Shown one piece after another: positions 1-12,715 of a DNA stretch of 64,000 bases; positions within the stretch are counted from its first letter, which is position 1; each line of letters opens with the position of its first letter. The position numbers and the translations under genes were made by a program. The DNA is from Vanilla planifolia. Lineage: Eukaryota > Streptophyta > Magnoliopsida > Asparagales > Orchidaceae. The stretch spans positions 1,362,803 to 1,426,802 of the forward strand of contig JAIUJO010000091.1 of assembly GCA_023846275.1 (NCBI GenBank), given 5' to 3'. The notes under the pieces were generated by a model, which searched no databases, was not told where the DNA came from, and was given only the letters and a program-made list of their open reading frames with translations.

Positions 1-2340
1 ACTATAACTATTATTATATTCAACCCATTATGTTTGTCCAAAGAAAATAAGAGTTCTTATCATAATGTCGTTACATATGCTAGGGGTATGAAGTCCTTCA
101 AGCTATCCAACATAAAACACTAACGCATCAGTGGTATAAATTGGGTTGCTCGTCATGCACTTTTATATGATTTATTTAAGAGTTTGGAATGCCCTTTCCA
201 AAGCACTTAAATTTGTATTTTTAGTGATTTTTGTATGAACATCTTTATGGAGAGTATGTCAAAGGCTTCAGCCATTACTTTATCAATGAACCAAAAGAGA
301 GATTTTAGAATTTAAAGAGCAACAACCACCAATCCCAGGTTAGTTTCATTTATGTTTGAGAACAGAATGATACATGATCATCTTTGAGCCCTTAACTTTC
401 ATTTTAAATTATTTAAAACATCCTTAAAAAATTCTTTTGTAGTGATTCATCTTTCATAATTCTAAGAAATTCACTTCTAATTATGAAATAGAAATGCCCA
501 TGATTATGCCACTAAATCATTACTCTGATCTTGAGGCTGACATAATAAGATCAAAATCTTCTGATGTTATCGCATGCTATTATATCTAAAGTATGGGCTT
601 GCTTTGAGCATTATAATTTCTTCAATACATTTACATTAAGGGCTTGACTTGATAAGCTAAGGATATACAACATCATCAGTAAAAGTATTGGGGTGAGTGG
701 TGCATAAATAAAGGTAGACAGATCAAAGTCAAACCGAGGTTCAACTATGAGCTTTTTCACTACAACAACTACAACATATGTCATTGGAGCTTCAATTTCT
801 TTGGCTATTTGTCATCTAATGGACCTTCATTGAGGGATTTAGATTATACGCATTCTAATTATGGGACTCATGGAGCCAAATATTATTCTTTATTGTCACT
901 GCCTCTTAGTGTCAAGACTGGGTATTTTGCACACATGCTGTCTTCCTTGGATGTGGCAGCATCTCTCAGAATCCCTCTCCAAAATCGAATCGTAACTCCC
1001 CCTCACCCATAACCACCATGGTAAGCCCCAACTTATCATTGAAAGTTCATAAGAGAAAAATTCGAATGATGCATCATCTACATGAAGGTTATGAAGTCTA
1101 ACAAGTTATCATGAATTGTTAAGGAGTCGTGAAAAAGCCTACTCTAACTTTTTACCTAATCAATGGATCCCTTCACAAAGTCTTGTTTAGCACATGTATA
1201 GCTCTACAATTACTATTATTTTTTAAGTAAGATATACAATTTAATGAGCCATTCATGTTTTATAGTCTAAAATTGTTCATACTTATGCATGCATGGCTTA
1301 ATCTTTAAGACATGCATATGACTACTAGTAGGATCGACCAGGTAGCAAGACAAGGATAAAGCACAAGGTAGCATCTAATGTCATTGGTTACATGTTCATA
1401 ATGTTTGGCAATACTCCACAAAGAAAGAGTGAATGCACCCAAGTTGGGATACAATCCCTCAAGTTCTGAAATGTTGCTTCTCAACAATAGCATTATTCGA
1501 GGGCAACCCTCCTCATTGAGAATGAAGAAAAAGGTAAGTCGCTTCCAATAACGTGTCAACCCAATATCATGGACAATCAAATGTTCAACTACTAAATGGA
1601 ATGCCAAAAGTTCCATCACAAGAGAAATGTGGTGTTAAAGAAATGACTAAATGGAACTTACCCATCTAATAAAAAAGTGTCAAATGAACTTTCTCTTTAT
1701 GAATGTTGAGTTACATGACAAAGCCCTGCACATAATGATTTACCAGACCAAGATGTATCCAACACACAAGACATAGCACCCAAAAAAACTCTTATGCAAA
1801 AGAAGTCTCAAACCAATCTAAGCCCATTAGCCCAGAGAGCTTCATAGCAATAGAAAAAGAAGCACGGAGGGTCTAATTAAGGATGAAGGCATTTGTTAGC
1901 ATCTGCTTGGGACAACAAACAACAGTTCTATAAAAAGGGCATAAGTATACAAATTATTCATAATGGCATGCACTAATTAAACAACCATCGAAATGCCTAA
2001 ACATTATTGCACCTTTCAAATCAAAGATGTTGAGCATAACACATGTAACTATAAAATGTTTGTCCAAGATCCACAATTAGAAAGTAAGTTAACAATGTGC
2101 ACAAAACTTGGCCAACCACTATGAAACCACATGTTAATCTCTTAAAAAAATTGTAATTCTATAGCTAAAAAACAAGACACAACACATAGGTGAGGCTTAA
2201 TATAATGCGCCAACCATGTAAAGGCAACGAGATGCTGAACCAAGACTTGGTCGAATGCAATTTGCCCCACTAAAGTTTAAACACCAAAAAAAAAACAAAA
2301 TAATAGACCATTATGACACATGGTGAGACAATTATACATG
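1..2340. other. Unassigned DNA left of the satellite array
   Basis: No recognisable gene. Base composition is visibly less AT-rich than the DNA beyond 5.4 kb. The two longest open frames (67 codons at 809-1012 on plus, 104 codons at 1305-1619 on minus) have no motif I can assign and no supporting neighbours. The last few hundred bases share short phrases with the satellite to the right, so decayed monomers may begin before the marked array. Confidence 0.5.
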
Positions 2341-5300
2341 CACCAAATCAAGTCCCTAATGGAGTGCCACCTCATTCCAACACTAGGTGTCCTTAGTAAT
2401 GACAATGGTTGCAAAGAGTTCTGTATTTATGGAACAAAATGTCTAGTATGAAGAAAGCCACTACATGGGTTATCGGGATGCCACCACGTGTACCACCACA
2501 AATGGTAGGAACATGAACAACAAGGAGATCATCAAAGCCACATGGCATCTCGCACTCATGCTTCACTACAAGTGAACCATGCAACAAATTACCCCTTGTA
2601 GAATGTTTATTATGACAATTATATTATGGAATAAGGTAAGTCTCCCATAAAGAATCACCTTATCCATGCACCAGCAGCTTGCAACTCTAAAAATCCCAAG
2701 AAAAGTAAACTTTGTGAGCCCAACAAGCTATGCATAAACAATGTAGTAGGCCACATGAAGATTGGCTATTGCATCCAAGCATAGTGCTAGATCACACCCA
2801 ATGTTCCATCACACACATGGTTTTAGTCACTCATGGCTTGGACCATAGCAAAGTATGCTGAAAACCTGGTGCATATTGGACCATCCAATTTATGCTTCAT
2901 TGAGAGTTACACCATAACATAATTCCCCCTTTACAAATTGCATATTATGAATAAATGACAAGAAAAAAGTCCCATAATAGAGCATCACCTTATCCATCCA
3001 TCAATAGATCACAGAGAGGAAATCCAAAAAAATTTTTCATTGTGTGAGACAAAACAGTCACACAAAAGATGTTGTTGGCCACACAAAGACAATCTCCTAC
3101 ACATGGCTAGGCATGAAGCCCAAGAGTCAAAAACACTAGTGTATTTTACACCATGCAACTTCCACTTTATTGTGGGCCACACTACATTATACGTTGCTAC
3201 AAAACTCAGAAGAAGTTACAGATTATGGGCCCTAACAACCATGCTCGTCGGATGCAACAATGAGGGACTGCGTGGGCCACCACGAATGTAAACATGAATT
3301 CTTGGTGCTGCAACAGGCCAATGCTCTATTTTTTTGCTGCAATGGTAGCATGATGCTTAGGCCATAACCATGCTTGCACAAACCCTAGCACATATTGCAT
3401 CATCTAAATTTTGCTTTGCAATGAGAGACACCATGTCGCGTAATACACATTACAAATTGCATTTTGTGACAATTTCTTCAATGAAGAAGGCATGTCTCCA
3501 AATAGAGCATCACTTGATCCAAGCACTAAGGGACTACTATGGTACAAAATATGAAACTAAAAGTTACACATTGCACGCCCCACTAGCTATGACACAGGAA
3601 GTTGCTTGGCATGCGTAGACTGACTATTGGTAACCTATAAAGTGCTACCACACAAGTAGTTCTTTGTTGTGTGTGACTAGTGTTACAGCCCAACATGCAC
3701 AAATCTTAATGGATATCACACAACCCAACTTCCATTTTGTTGTCAGCCATATCACATCACCCATTACACTTTGAAGATTACATATTGCCATAAACTCGTC
3801 AAGTAGGATGCAAGTCTCCTAAAAGTGCATCACCTTGTCCATGCACTAGTAGCCTATAGTGCTAGAAATCCCAAAGATGATGCACTTTGTGGGCCCCAAT
3901 ACATGTGCACATTGGATGTTGCATGGGGCTTGTAGGCATGTTACTATGCATGTGAATGATTTAGTGCTATGTATGTGCACAATGTTGTAGTGGTCCATGT
4001 GCTTTATTATGCATGAAGTTATAGCTCCACACAGTTAGTCTCAATCTTATGCATACATAAATCTTAGCACATACTGTGTCATCAAACTTCCTCTTCACCT
4101 TGGGCTACATATTGCACATTACTTCTTACAGATTGCATATTGAAAAATTTCACCAACTAAGAAGGAATTCATCCCCTAAAAAAGAATTACCTTATCCATG
4201 CACCAGAGGCCAACTGTGCTAAAAATTGGGAAAATGTATATGCTTTGTGGCATCAACTTGGGACATGCAAATGGTGCTATTACAAGTGCACAGACTACCT
4301 ACCAACTACACTCATGGTAGTGCTCATGCATAGTTCTCTACTACACGTACAGTTATAGTAGTGTGTAACTAGGATCACACTCTAGCATGCACTCGCTATC
4401 TCATATTAAAGATCCAAGTTTTGCTTCATCATGGCCCACCCCACAAAATATGTTTCATCATAAGAATTGTATACTGTGACCATTCCATAAAGAAGGCAAG
4501 TCTCCTACTATTGCATCACCTTATATAAGCGCTAGCATCTTACAATGCTAAAGATCCAAAAAATGATACACTTTGTAGGCCCTACTAGTGGCATGAAGGG
4601 GATGGCATAAGGAACGCAATGGGTAGTTGTTGCTTGCACACACACCACTACAATGTGCTTAATAACATAGTACACTACAGTGTGCTTAATAACATAGCAC
4701 AAACACCATTTGACTTTTGCATCACCATGGTAAGCATTCAACACCACATTGCTCCTTAAAGATAGCACATTTGGATTATTCTATCAAATAAGGCAAGTCT
4801 CTTAGTAGCTCGTAGTGCCAAAAATCTCCAAAAAAGTTACATTTTTTTAGCATGACTAGTAGCACACATAGGAAGCCACTCAACGCTCACAAACTAGCCT
4901 TCACATGCATGCATAGTTCCTTATTGCACATGCATGGTGCAATAGTGCATGCATCTGTAGTAGCACATGGCTAGGGGTGTAACCTAACATGTAAAAATGT
5001 TAGTGCATATTGCACCATCCAACTTTCACTACACTACAAGCTGTACTGCATTATACATTGCCACTTTTGCATTAGTTATGATGACAATTTTATCAGGGAA
5101 GCATGCAACTCTATAAATTGGGAATCACTCTATCCAAGCATCAATATCCTATTGTGCTATACATCCATGCAAAGAGCTGCACATTGCAGGTGCTTGTAGC
5201 CATGCGCCATGGATGTGCTCACGAAATTTCTTCTACATCACAAGATACCGTACGGTGCACATAAACTTGCTACTACGGGATTGCACATTATAGTACTGTA

Positions 5301-5440
5301 CATATAGTTGTAGCAAATACTACACAAGGGCACATTACTTTGATGTTGTAGTGACCTTTACACCCTGTTACTCATGAAGGCATTGCATTGCATCGACGTC
5401 AAGGTGTGGTTGCACCTGAAGTGTGGTTCAACAAGAGATT
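2341..5440. repeat. Degenerate tandem satellite, about 310-bp monomer
   Basis: A conserved block recurs in direct orientation. Its core reads approximately AAGTCTCCTAAWAGNGCATC, then ACCTTATCCATGCAC, then a CTAAAAATCC-like segment and a CACTTTGTGGGCC-like segment. Anchor copies start near 2349, 2638, 2967, 3491, 3811, 4169, 4497, 4794 and 5101, so most spacings are 290-360 bp. The 524-bp gap between 2967 and 3491 contains other monomer parts near 3155, suggesting one unit with its anchor lost. A second conserved block (CATCCAACTTCCACTTT, then a TTACAAATTGCATATT-like piece) precedes each anchor by about 70-110 bp. About nine or ten monomers are recognisable; they are strongly diverged and contain no conserved reading frame. 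The family is not one I can name. Confidence 0.8.
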
Positions 5441-7199
5441 TGAATTGTTAAGAATAAAACTTTGCATTATTATAAAATATTTCAAGAAAATATTTAAAAT
5501 AATTTTTAATGAGGTATAAAAAGTATATAAAAGTGATTTTAAATAAACTTTTATGTTACTTTAAAATATTTTAAATTTTATATAAATTATGTAATTGAAA
5601 AATTTGTAATAATTAAAAATATAAGCAACCAATTTTTAGGTTGTTCGGCTTATAAAATGAGCATACATCCACCACTTGTTAAACCTTAGCAAAAATAAAC
5701 ACAATAAAAAAATTTTGCTTAAAGGCAAACAAGCTTTCACTCTTATGATACCACATTTCTAAAAAAGTATACATGTTTTAGTTACAATATTTACAACATT
5801 GAAAATTGAAAATTAAGAATACTTTCTTCACATGGTGGTACATAAGTGGTGTGTTACCCTTTCATGTATGCCAACAACTCTTTTATTAGTAGAAGATATC
5901 TTTGGAGGCATTTATGATTGATGTTGGAGGCCAATTGTCTTCCCTAAATGGAAGGGACACTAAATTTTCTTTGCTAAGGTTTAGAAATATAAAGGTTACT
6001 CTTGTGGATAGAACCCTATTGAATGATGATTTGCTCAAAGCTTTCCTAACATAGTGGCTCAACATATGAACATGTTCCTTTTATACCAATCTCTATTATT
6101 AATCATTTCCTCATCAAAAGTTAAAATCTAATCCTAGACAACTTAGATTCCAAGACACTTTGATTGAAAGCATAGAATTCTCTCTAGTTGTTACTCAAGG
6201 GAGTCTTTTAATTGCTAGGTTAGAAATGAGGGCCTTAGCTTACTAGCTAAAGAAAGTTAAAGCTCACCTTGAAGAACGTAGTAAAACTTAATTTTGCAAT
6301 ATATTTTTGAAGTCTGAAGGAGAAGAATAACATGTTATGGAGATGGTAGACAACTTCAAAGAGTTATAGATGAGTACTAAAGGTTAGAACTAACAAAACT
6401 TAAGATGAATTAACCATGATTATTAAAATAGAGATGTATGGACAAAATATTTAGGAATAATAAGGAGTACTTTTTTGGAATTTTAGAAGACATTTTAGAA
6501 TTTTTAAAGCCACCATAAATTACTAAATAAATACCTAAAATTCTTCAAAAAAGAATAAAAAAGTGATTTAAAAATATCAAATTAATTATCATAATTTTTT
6601 TCCCAAACTAATGAATGCATTTCTAGCAGCAGTAATAGCCAAAGGTAAGGCAATAAGGCAACGCAAGATGCAACGCAAGATGCAACGCAGGTGGAATGAT
6701 GCATCACTTTGTGTTCCAATTTCAATGAGTAGCATAGGTGTAGAGGCACTGACACTTCGACTCCACTTTATGGTCAACTCTGATTAAAGAATGTTAGCAC
6801 GAGTTGATAAATTAATGCTAATGGTGGTGGTAATGATGGCTGTTAAAGGTCGATGATAGTAAAAAAACCCCAAAACAAAATTTTAAGCCTAGTTTTAAAA
6901 ACTTTTTAAGAAAATTTTGAAGTGATAGATTTGTGAGATGGTTGAAGGGAAGGACTATACTGAATATTAATATGTAAATCTTCAAAAAATTAACAATTGT
7001 ACATTAAACAACCAAAACTAAACTAAAGATGTAAATAAATTGTTGAACTAAGGAAATAAATAGAAATGTTGAACAAATAAAGGTCTACTATAATTGATTG
7101 CCATAATGACAATGATAATGATGACTAATAACAAGTATAGTGGCCACTCCTTATAGGGCTCCAAGCCAAAATAAAACTAGTACTTCTCCAAGTTTAACC
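5441..7199. other. Unassigned AT-rich DNA upstream of LINE-A
   Basis: No domain recognised. Since LINE-A is identifiable from about 7.2 kb with RT linker sequence, its endonuclease and ORF1 would be expected here. I could not find the GDFN or FTW endonuclease motifs, so the LINE is either 5'-truncated or decayed beyond recognition. A stretch at about 6180-6340 reads as a partly open, charged, coil-like sequence but matches nothing I can name. Confidence 0.45.
6659..6691. repeat. 12-bp minisatellite
   Basis: The unit CAACGCAAGATG is repeated 2.75 times without mismatch. It is one of the few CpG-containing stretches in its neighbourhood, which suggests it is young compared with the decayed DNA around it. 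Confidence 0.85.
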
Positions 7200-7239
7200 T
7201 CTACGTGATCAACTAGATGCCACTGCATTTGATGTATAA

Positions 7240-8770
7240 GAGTAGAAAGATAAGCATTAGGGAACTTAAATATGGTGAGAAAAATGCAAATTCCTTCCAC
7301 ACAATGTTCAATAATAAGCAAATAAAGGGTAATATATAAAGAATTAAAGATCCAATTGGGAGTTATGCCTTAAAGAATGATTTAATTAGCAAATATGTCT
7401 TTGACTGCTTGATGTCCTACTATTCCTTTCTAAGAAAAATGGGAGGTGCTTTGCTTTATGATGCTTAGAGTCACTAAAAATTAATATGGTACTAATTCAA
7501 CTAGTTAATAAGGAGAAAATAAAATGAATTATTTTTTTGATGGATGCATCATGTTGTTACATATTGGATAGGTTTGTTGTTTTATTTGACAAGTATTGTT
7601 GGTCCATATTTAAAGATGAAATTTATGATGCTATCAATTATTTTCTTATTGGTATCCCATCACCTAAAGAATGTTGAAGTACTAATTTAATTTTTCTTCT
7701 AAACACTAATTACGATACATCTTTCAAAGACTTTATGAAAATTTGGATGCATAATTTCTAAAAAATATTATAAGTTATTTGTAGTTAGCCTATGGTGTTC
7801 CCCCAACCATCATCTCAATCATCTTTTCTAAGGAAGGGGAAATCAATATGAATATTTTACCTACATATGAAATCTGACTTTCTTATTGGTATCCCATCAC
7901 CTAAAGAACATAGTCATACAAAATTAATTTCTCTCCTAAACACTAATTGTAGTACATCTTTAAAAGACTTTATGAAAATTTGGATGTATAATTTCTAAAA
8001 TGTATTCTAAGTGCTATCAAGGATTCTGTTATTGGAGTCCCATCTCCTAAATAATGTAGTAGTACTAATTTAGTTTTTCTTCTAAACAATAATTGAAATA
8101 GATCTTTCGATGACTTTATGAAAATTTGGATGTGTAATTTCTAAAAACTATTCTAAGTTGTTTGCAGCTATGGTGTTTCCTACCACCATCATCTTAATGG
8201 AGCAATCATCTTTTCTAAGGGGAAATCACTAAAAATATTTTATCTACATTAGAAATAAGACTTTCATAAGAGCAAATAAGAAGTTCAATGCTTATCGCTA
8301 TATTATCAAGCTAGACTTTAAGAATTTGTTCAATAGTATATCATGAGGGAAACATTACACAAGTTTAACTTCAATAGATAATTTATTAATCTAGTTATAT
8401 CTATAATATAAGTTGATTGTTAGTCATTATTAATGAGAAAGGAAATGGTTCCATTTAACTCTCTTATTGGGTAAATACTAAGAAGAAGTTTAAATAATCT
8501 ACATATACTAGGTAAAGTGAAGCACAATGCCACTCCAAGTGGTTGTCAAGGAAAGTCCCAACTGTGCTTTGTAGATTTCCTTATACTCTTCTTAGAAGAT
8601 GATAAAAACTTAATTAAGAATATCAAGTTATTATTTTTAAATCTCTCGGACACATCAAGTTGATAGATGAAAGAACAAAGGATCTTCTTCATTAGATGTG
8701 CAAAAATGAAACATAAGCAGGAGAACATTGACAAGGAGCTCCTGCTTTAGAAAAGATACTACTTTCTAAA
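7240..8770 (+). pseudogene. LINE-A reverse transcriptase remnant
   Basis: Reverse transcriptase of an L1-type LINE, the enzyme that would copy the element RNA at a nicked target. Visible blocks: the linker at 7245-7410; the conserved ST..LIPK region at 7628-7720, repeated further on; SSFLRGN at about 8205-8225 (the family's S.F..GR.I); motif A as IIKLDFKNLFNSIS at 8302-8343; and the catalytic box as QLCFVDFLILF at 8559-8591. In that box the usual FADD is F-V-D-F, so the second catalytic aspartate is gone. Multiple stops and frame changes interrupt the domain. The NG..G.F...RG.RQGDPLSP block is shrunken and barely readable at 8430-8520. Confidence 0.8.
7628..8260 (+). repeat. Three direct copies of an RT segment inside LINE-A
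   Basis: Copy 1 (7628-7870) and copy 3 (8011-8260) are each about 245 bp. Copy 2 (7871-8010) has only the first half. Landmarks in each copy are TTATTGGTATCCCATC or its variant, then TTCTAAACACTAATT, then GACTTTATGAAAATTTGGATG. Copies 1 and 3 also share the second half, ATCATCTTTTCTAAGG. The repeated unit encodes the RT N-terminal block, so the duplication destroyed the domain. Divergence among copies shows it is not recent. Confidence 0.85.
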
Positions 8771-9889
8771 CCCTTAACTCAAAAGCACATTATTTGAATG
8801 TAGGAAATAAGTGGTCCACTTCAAACACTAGATTAACAAAACATGCAAAGAGACATTATTCTCAATAGGAGGAAGTACTTGTTAGTTTCATCCTATAGTT
8901 AATTGTACTTCATAATCTAATGATTTCTTATCATTTCAATAATTTTATTAATTTTGGAGAAAGTGTGATAAATGGTTTTCTTTTGGGTGATAGAGATTTG
9001 GTGAGCAAGCACCATTTGGCCAACTAGAACATGATTAGCTTCCCCTTTGAAATGTATGGATTACTGGCCAAGAAATTAAAGGACTTTAGGGATGCTTATA
9101 TTGCAATTACAAGGTCTGCACCTAGAAAATTATCTATTTTAGATACATGAGATGCAATTTCCTTAATGGAAACTTTGTGAAGCATGATGCTCAATGACTT
9201 GGAATCAAATAAAGAGAGTCATTGTCACTATTTTGTATTTTACAATACATGGAACAAAATTGATAAAGATGGCAACAATTATTAGACCCTCACCAAGCAT
9301 GGAGAATTAGCTTTCAATTTAGAAGGGGATAAGCTTAGAGGCAATTAATTACCTCATTCATAAGTCACAAAAAATAATGTAGAATAAGTTTCAACCTTCG
9401 AAAACTCTACCGAAGTGGAGGATCCTAAATAAAAAATTATCTTATGAACATAGGTAAGTTGAATTTCAATTTTTACAAAAATTTGTTTTTTTGCATATAA
9501 ATACTCTCAAATAAATCTTATGGAACATCTTTGTAATGAATCTTGGCATCAAATAAACCCTACATCATGATTCATGAAATGCTTCTACAATGGTGGAAGT
9601 GTAATCAAAGAAACTCAATAGTTATTGAAGGACTTAGTGTTCTACCATCTCTTACATGTTGTAATATCTAGAAGATAGATATTCAAAATAATTTAATGAG
9701 CAAAATATTCCTTCTAATTTTCCAAATTGAGCTCAAAGTAATACTTATTCAACATTCAAATATTGCATAATTATGTAAAGAAGTTGAATAGATCCTCAAA
9801 TGTTAAACTATGCATAGCTTCCTTGACTTTTTGAGATCAATTGAATAATAAAAAAGTTGTTTAGTGAACTCCCCAAATAGTTGATTTAG

Positions 9890-10300
9890 TCAAATTAAAT
9901 TCTAATGGATTGATTAGAAGGAAGTGAAGCCTTATTGGTTGTGTTTGTGTGATTAGAGACAATTTGCTAAAGCTATTAAAGCACTCTCAATTTTTATAGT
10001 GTCTAAAAATATATATAAGTTGAAGCCATTGAAATACTTCTTTTATTTACACTTATGTGATAATTTGGCATTGCAAAAACATCATTATAGAACTAAACAA
10101 TTAATCAATCTTTATAATGATGCATAAAAGCATCGGAATGCTTGCTATATCTTAATCTAACTAGATTGAATGAATCAATTTCATTGCAAAGTAGTTCACA
10201 TCTAACACATATTCAAGGAAGGAAATGTAGTAAAAAATTAGCAGGCTTTAATAAGTAGTAATTGTATTCTTTTAGAGGTTATAAATTCATCACAAATTAT
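9890..10300 (+). pseudogene. LINE-A RNase H domain remnant
   Basis: Ribonuclease H of the type fused to the C-terminus of plant L1 ORF2, which degrades the RNA strand of the hybrid. It opens with NSNGLIRRK and CVCVIRDNLLKLL, corresponding to the family's N.DGASKGNPG...G.G.IRD..G. A middle piece reads LFT(L)...FGIAKTSL, like LG.....IEGDS. It ends with HIFKEGNVVKN, like HI.REGN..AD.LAN, around 10205-10240. The first catalytic Asp is replaced by Asn and stops interrupt the frame. It sits about 1.1 kb past the RT box, as expected for these elements. Confidence 0.75.
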
Positions 10301-12715
10301 TAAAGTTTTTTAAGCTTTAATTAAGATTGATGTGGAGAGATTTTGATATATTATGTAATGATCATAAGGAAAGTCATCAAACTAATGCCTTCATAATCAA
10401 ATGTATAAAATGCATTCACACAATCATTAAGGCTAACTTCGATTTGTTCTTATGGAAATTACAAAGCATTTGGCGCTACAAAGAATTAACTAAAACCTTT
10501 GATGACCACTAGGGTTTATCATATATCCTTTATTTTAGAATAAGAAATCGATTTTCATAAACTACTTTGGGTTCACATAACTAATCTCAAGTTAATTATA
10601 TTCTAGGAAAAAGGAATTGAACTATTTCATGTGGCTTGTTTCATAACAGCAAAACTAATATCCATAGAGTTCCTCAATTTTAGCAAATGATAACTATTCT
10701 TCCTATATCTAAGTTAATAATTTTTTGCATAAAAAGGAATACCAATCGAAATCCATTCTAATATATTCCCTTCAAACTTGCAATTGATTATAGCAAACAT
10801 TCAAAAGAAAGTTTAACACAATTACAATAAAATATTTTCTATTTTATTTATTTAAATTTGTTTATTAGGAAACTACTTATCAAATTTATTGTTCTTTTTA
10901 GGAATAAGATATATATGCAAAGAATGAGAAAAAAAAGCCATGTCTTTCTCAAATATTTCTTTGTCATTTGATCTTATAGCTAACATAATTATTCATCAAT
11001 TTTAGTTACACAACATGGTTCTACATCCTCAGCATCTAGTATTCCTTCATTCGTTGGCCAACACATCCTCCGCATCAACTTTATGTAAAGACTAGTTCAA
11101 TGGCATTAGTTTGGTATGTTGGACTTAATTATGTAATACATTAAACTCTATTTTTTTGGATTATTTACACCTTTATCATGTCTTTCAACCATAATTATGT
11201 GGTCATTAATGACTTAACAAATACGGTGTCACTTATTGACTATTTCAACATTTATGGTTACAGAGTTCATCACTGTATTGAATTATATTTTACTTGATAG
11301 CAATATAATTGCTAGCTAATTTGGCCACCAAAAATAGATATTTTAGATTGGTCCAAAACATTTTAATAATTCTCCAATATTCAATTTGGATTACTTTAGC
11401 GTGGGATAATTGCTTAGCACGTTCAATATGAATCATTAATCAGCATAGTATAATATTTCACATCAAGACTATCATCTTCTACACATGTTCTTGATGTTGA
11501 TCAATCAAAACTATCTTTTGTACTTCCTCTTTGCGACAAGGTCATTCTGATGCTACCACTTGTTAGAAAGGATTAGACAAATATATTTACTCTAATTTTT
11601 TTATGTCATACAATCATGAAATCCATCAACATAGTACACGTTATCTTACTTCATAGCAAGATTATCATTAGCTAAATATATGGCATGGAACAAACCTTTT
11701 AGTTTTCTTTGATACACCATTGATTTGTGTTAGATTATTTAGTTATAATAATACAATAATATGTTAATTAAACTTATCCATTGGGGCACGTTGTCTCATG
11801 TTTTGTAGTTCAGTTCCTCAATTATCTTGGTTTACCACTTCATAAATATTTTCATAAAATTTTTGTCATATGATTCTCATTATACAATATATTAGTTATG
11901 TAGAACAGGATAAGCCATTGTAGTCTTATGTGTGCTTAACAATTTCAATGCATAACTTATGTGGAATCAATCATGGCTATTAGGATACCTCTATGCATTG
12001 GACTCATTCCAACCTATATATTGAATTGGTCACACTAATACTTCAACGAGACACTCCAAATCACTGAATGGTAACCTATTAACATATGACCTTAACATGC
12101 ATCACCACATCAAAAGCTTATGGAAGCTCATCGTCACACACTCATATCAACTACAGTCTTCAGAATTCTTGATAATGATAATAATGCATTTGAAGTAAAA
12201 ACTATAACTATTGAAACTTCCAATATGTAGTAATATTTTTACATAAAAGAAAAGGTTGAGAAATGCTCTACATAGCCTTGTAATGGTGAAAATATTTATT
12301 AAATTATTTTAAGAGAAATAACTTGTAATAAATATAAATAAAACTATATAACTTTTGATCAATATAATCACCCACCAACGAAATTACATATCATTATCTA
12401 ATTATTCAAAATTTTGAAAAGTCAAATTCTTCATTTTCTCTTTGCCACACAAATAAAGCCTTGTATAACATTTGTATGGAAGCTACGAGGATCATTTATG
12501 TTATTAGCATAGCTTAAAAAACTGTATAAGCTTTCGATATCTACATTAATTTTATGCGATACATAATATGTAATAAAAGAAATTATTTCTTCAATGAAGA
12601 AAATATTGAAAAATTTGGTTTTTTTCTTTAGATTCATCTAACAAGTTAAACTTAACCCTTTAAAAAAATCATTGTGCAGTTATGATCTAGCATTTAAAAA
12701 ATATTAGTAAATTTT
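10301..12715. other. Unassigned AT-rich DNA between LINE-A and the gypsy element
   Basis: No gene recognised. A 61-codon plus frame at 10327-10512 follows LINE-A directly and has no identifiable motif. Around 11280-11760 two stretches resemble each other: TACTTGATAGCAATATAATTGC at about 11290 and TACTTCATAGCAAGATTATC at about 11650. This hints at a decayed 360-bp direct duplication. At 11549-11570 the string CTGATGCTACCACTTGTTAG resembles the reverse complement of an initiator-Met PBS next to an LTR end, but I found no minus-strand gag to support it. Confidence 0.4.

Larger units (their letters stand above)
7200..10300 (+). mobile_element. LINE-A: decayed L1-type retrotransposon, ORF2 3' two-thirds
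   Basis: This is a plant L1-like LINE read left to right through many stops and frameshifts. In order it shows: the pre-RT linker (GEKNANSFHT and RIKDPIGSY, corresponding to the family's GDKNTAFFH and IKD.DG); the RT N-terminal block (FLIGIPSPKE, then STNLIFLL, equivalent to the usual ST.I.LIPK); RT motif A; a damaged FADD box; the post-RT region (KKLKDFRDAYIA, like the GGLG..LKDFN.A. segment); and RNase H at the end. No upstream endonuclease or ORF1 was found, so it is 5'-truncated or eroded. No target-site duplication or poly(A) tail could be defined. It is inactive. Confidence 0.82.

Noticed and set aside
1305-1619. 104-codon minus-strand frame with a leucine-rich pattern (CPRIMLLLRSNISELEGLYPNL) reminiscent of NB-LRR proteins
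   Set aside because: Only one LRR-like phrase; no NB-ARC or further repeats around it, and leucine-rich frames arise readily in such DNA.
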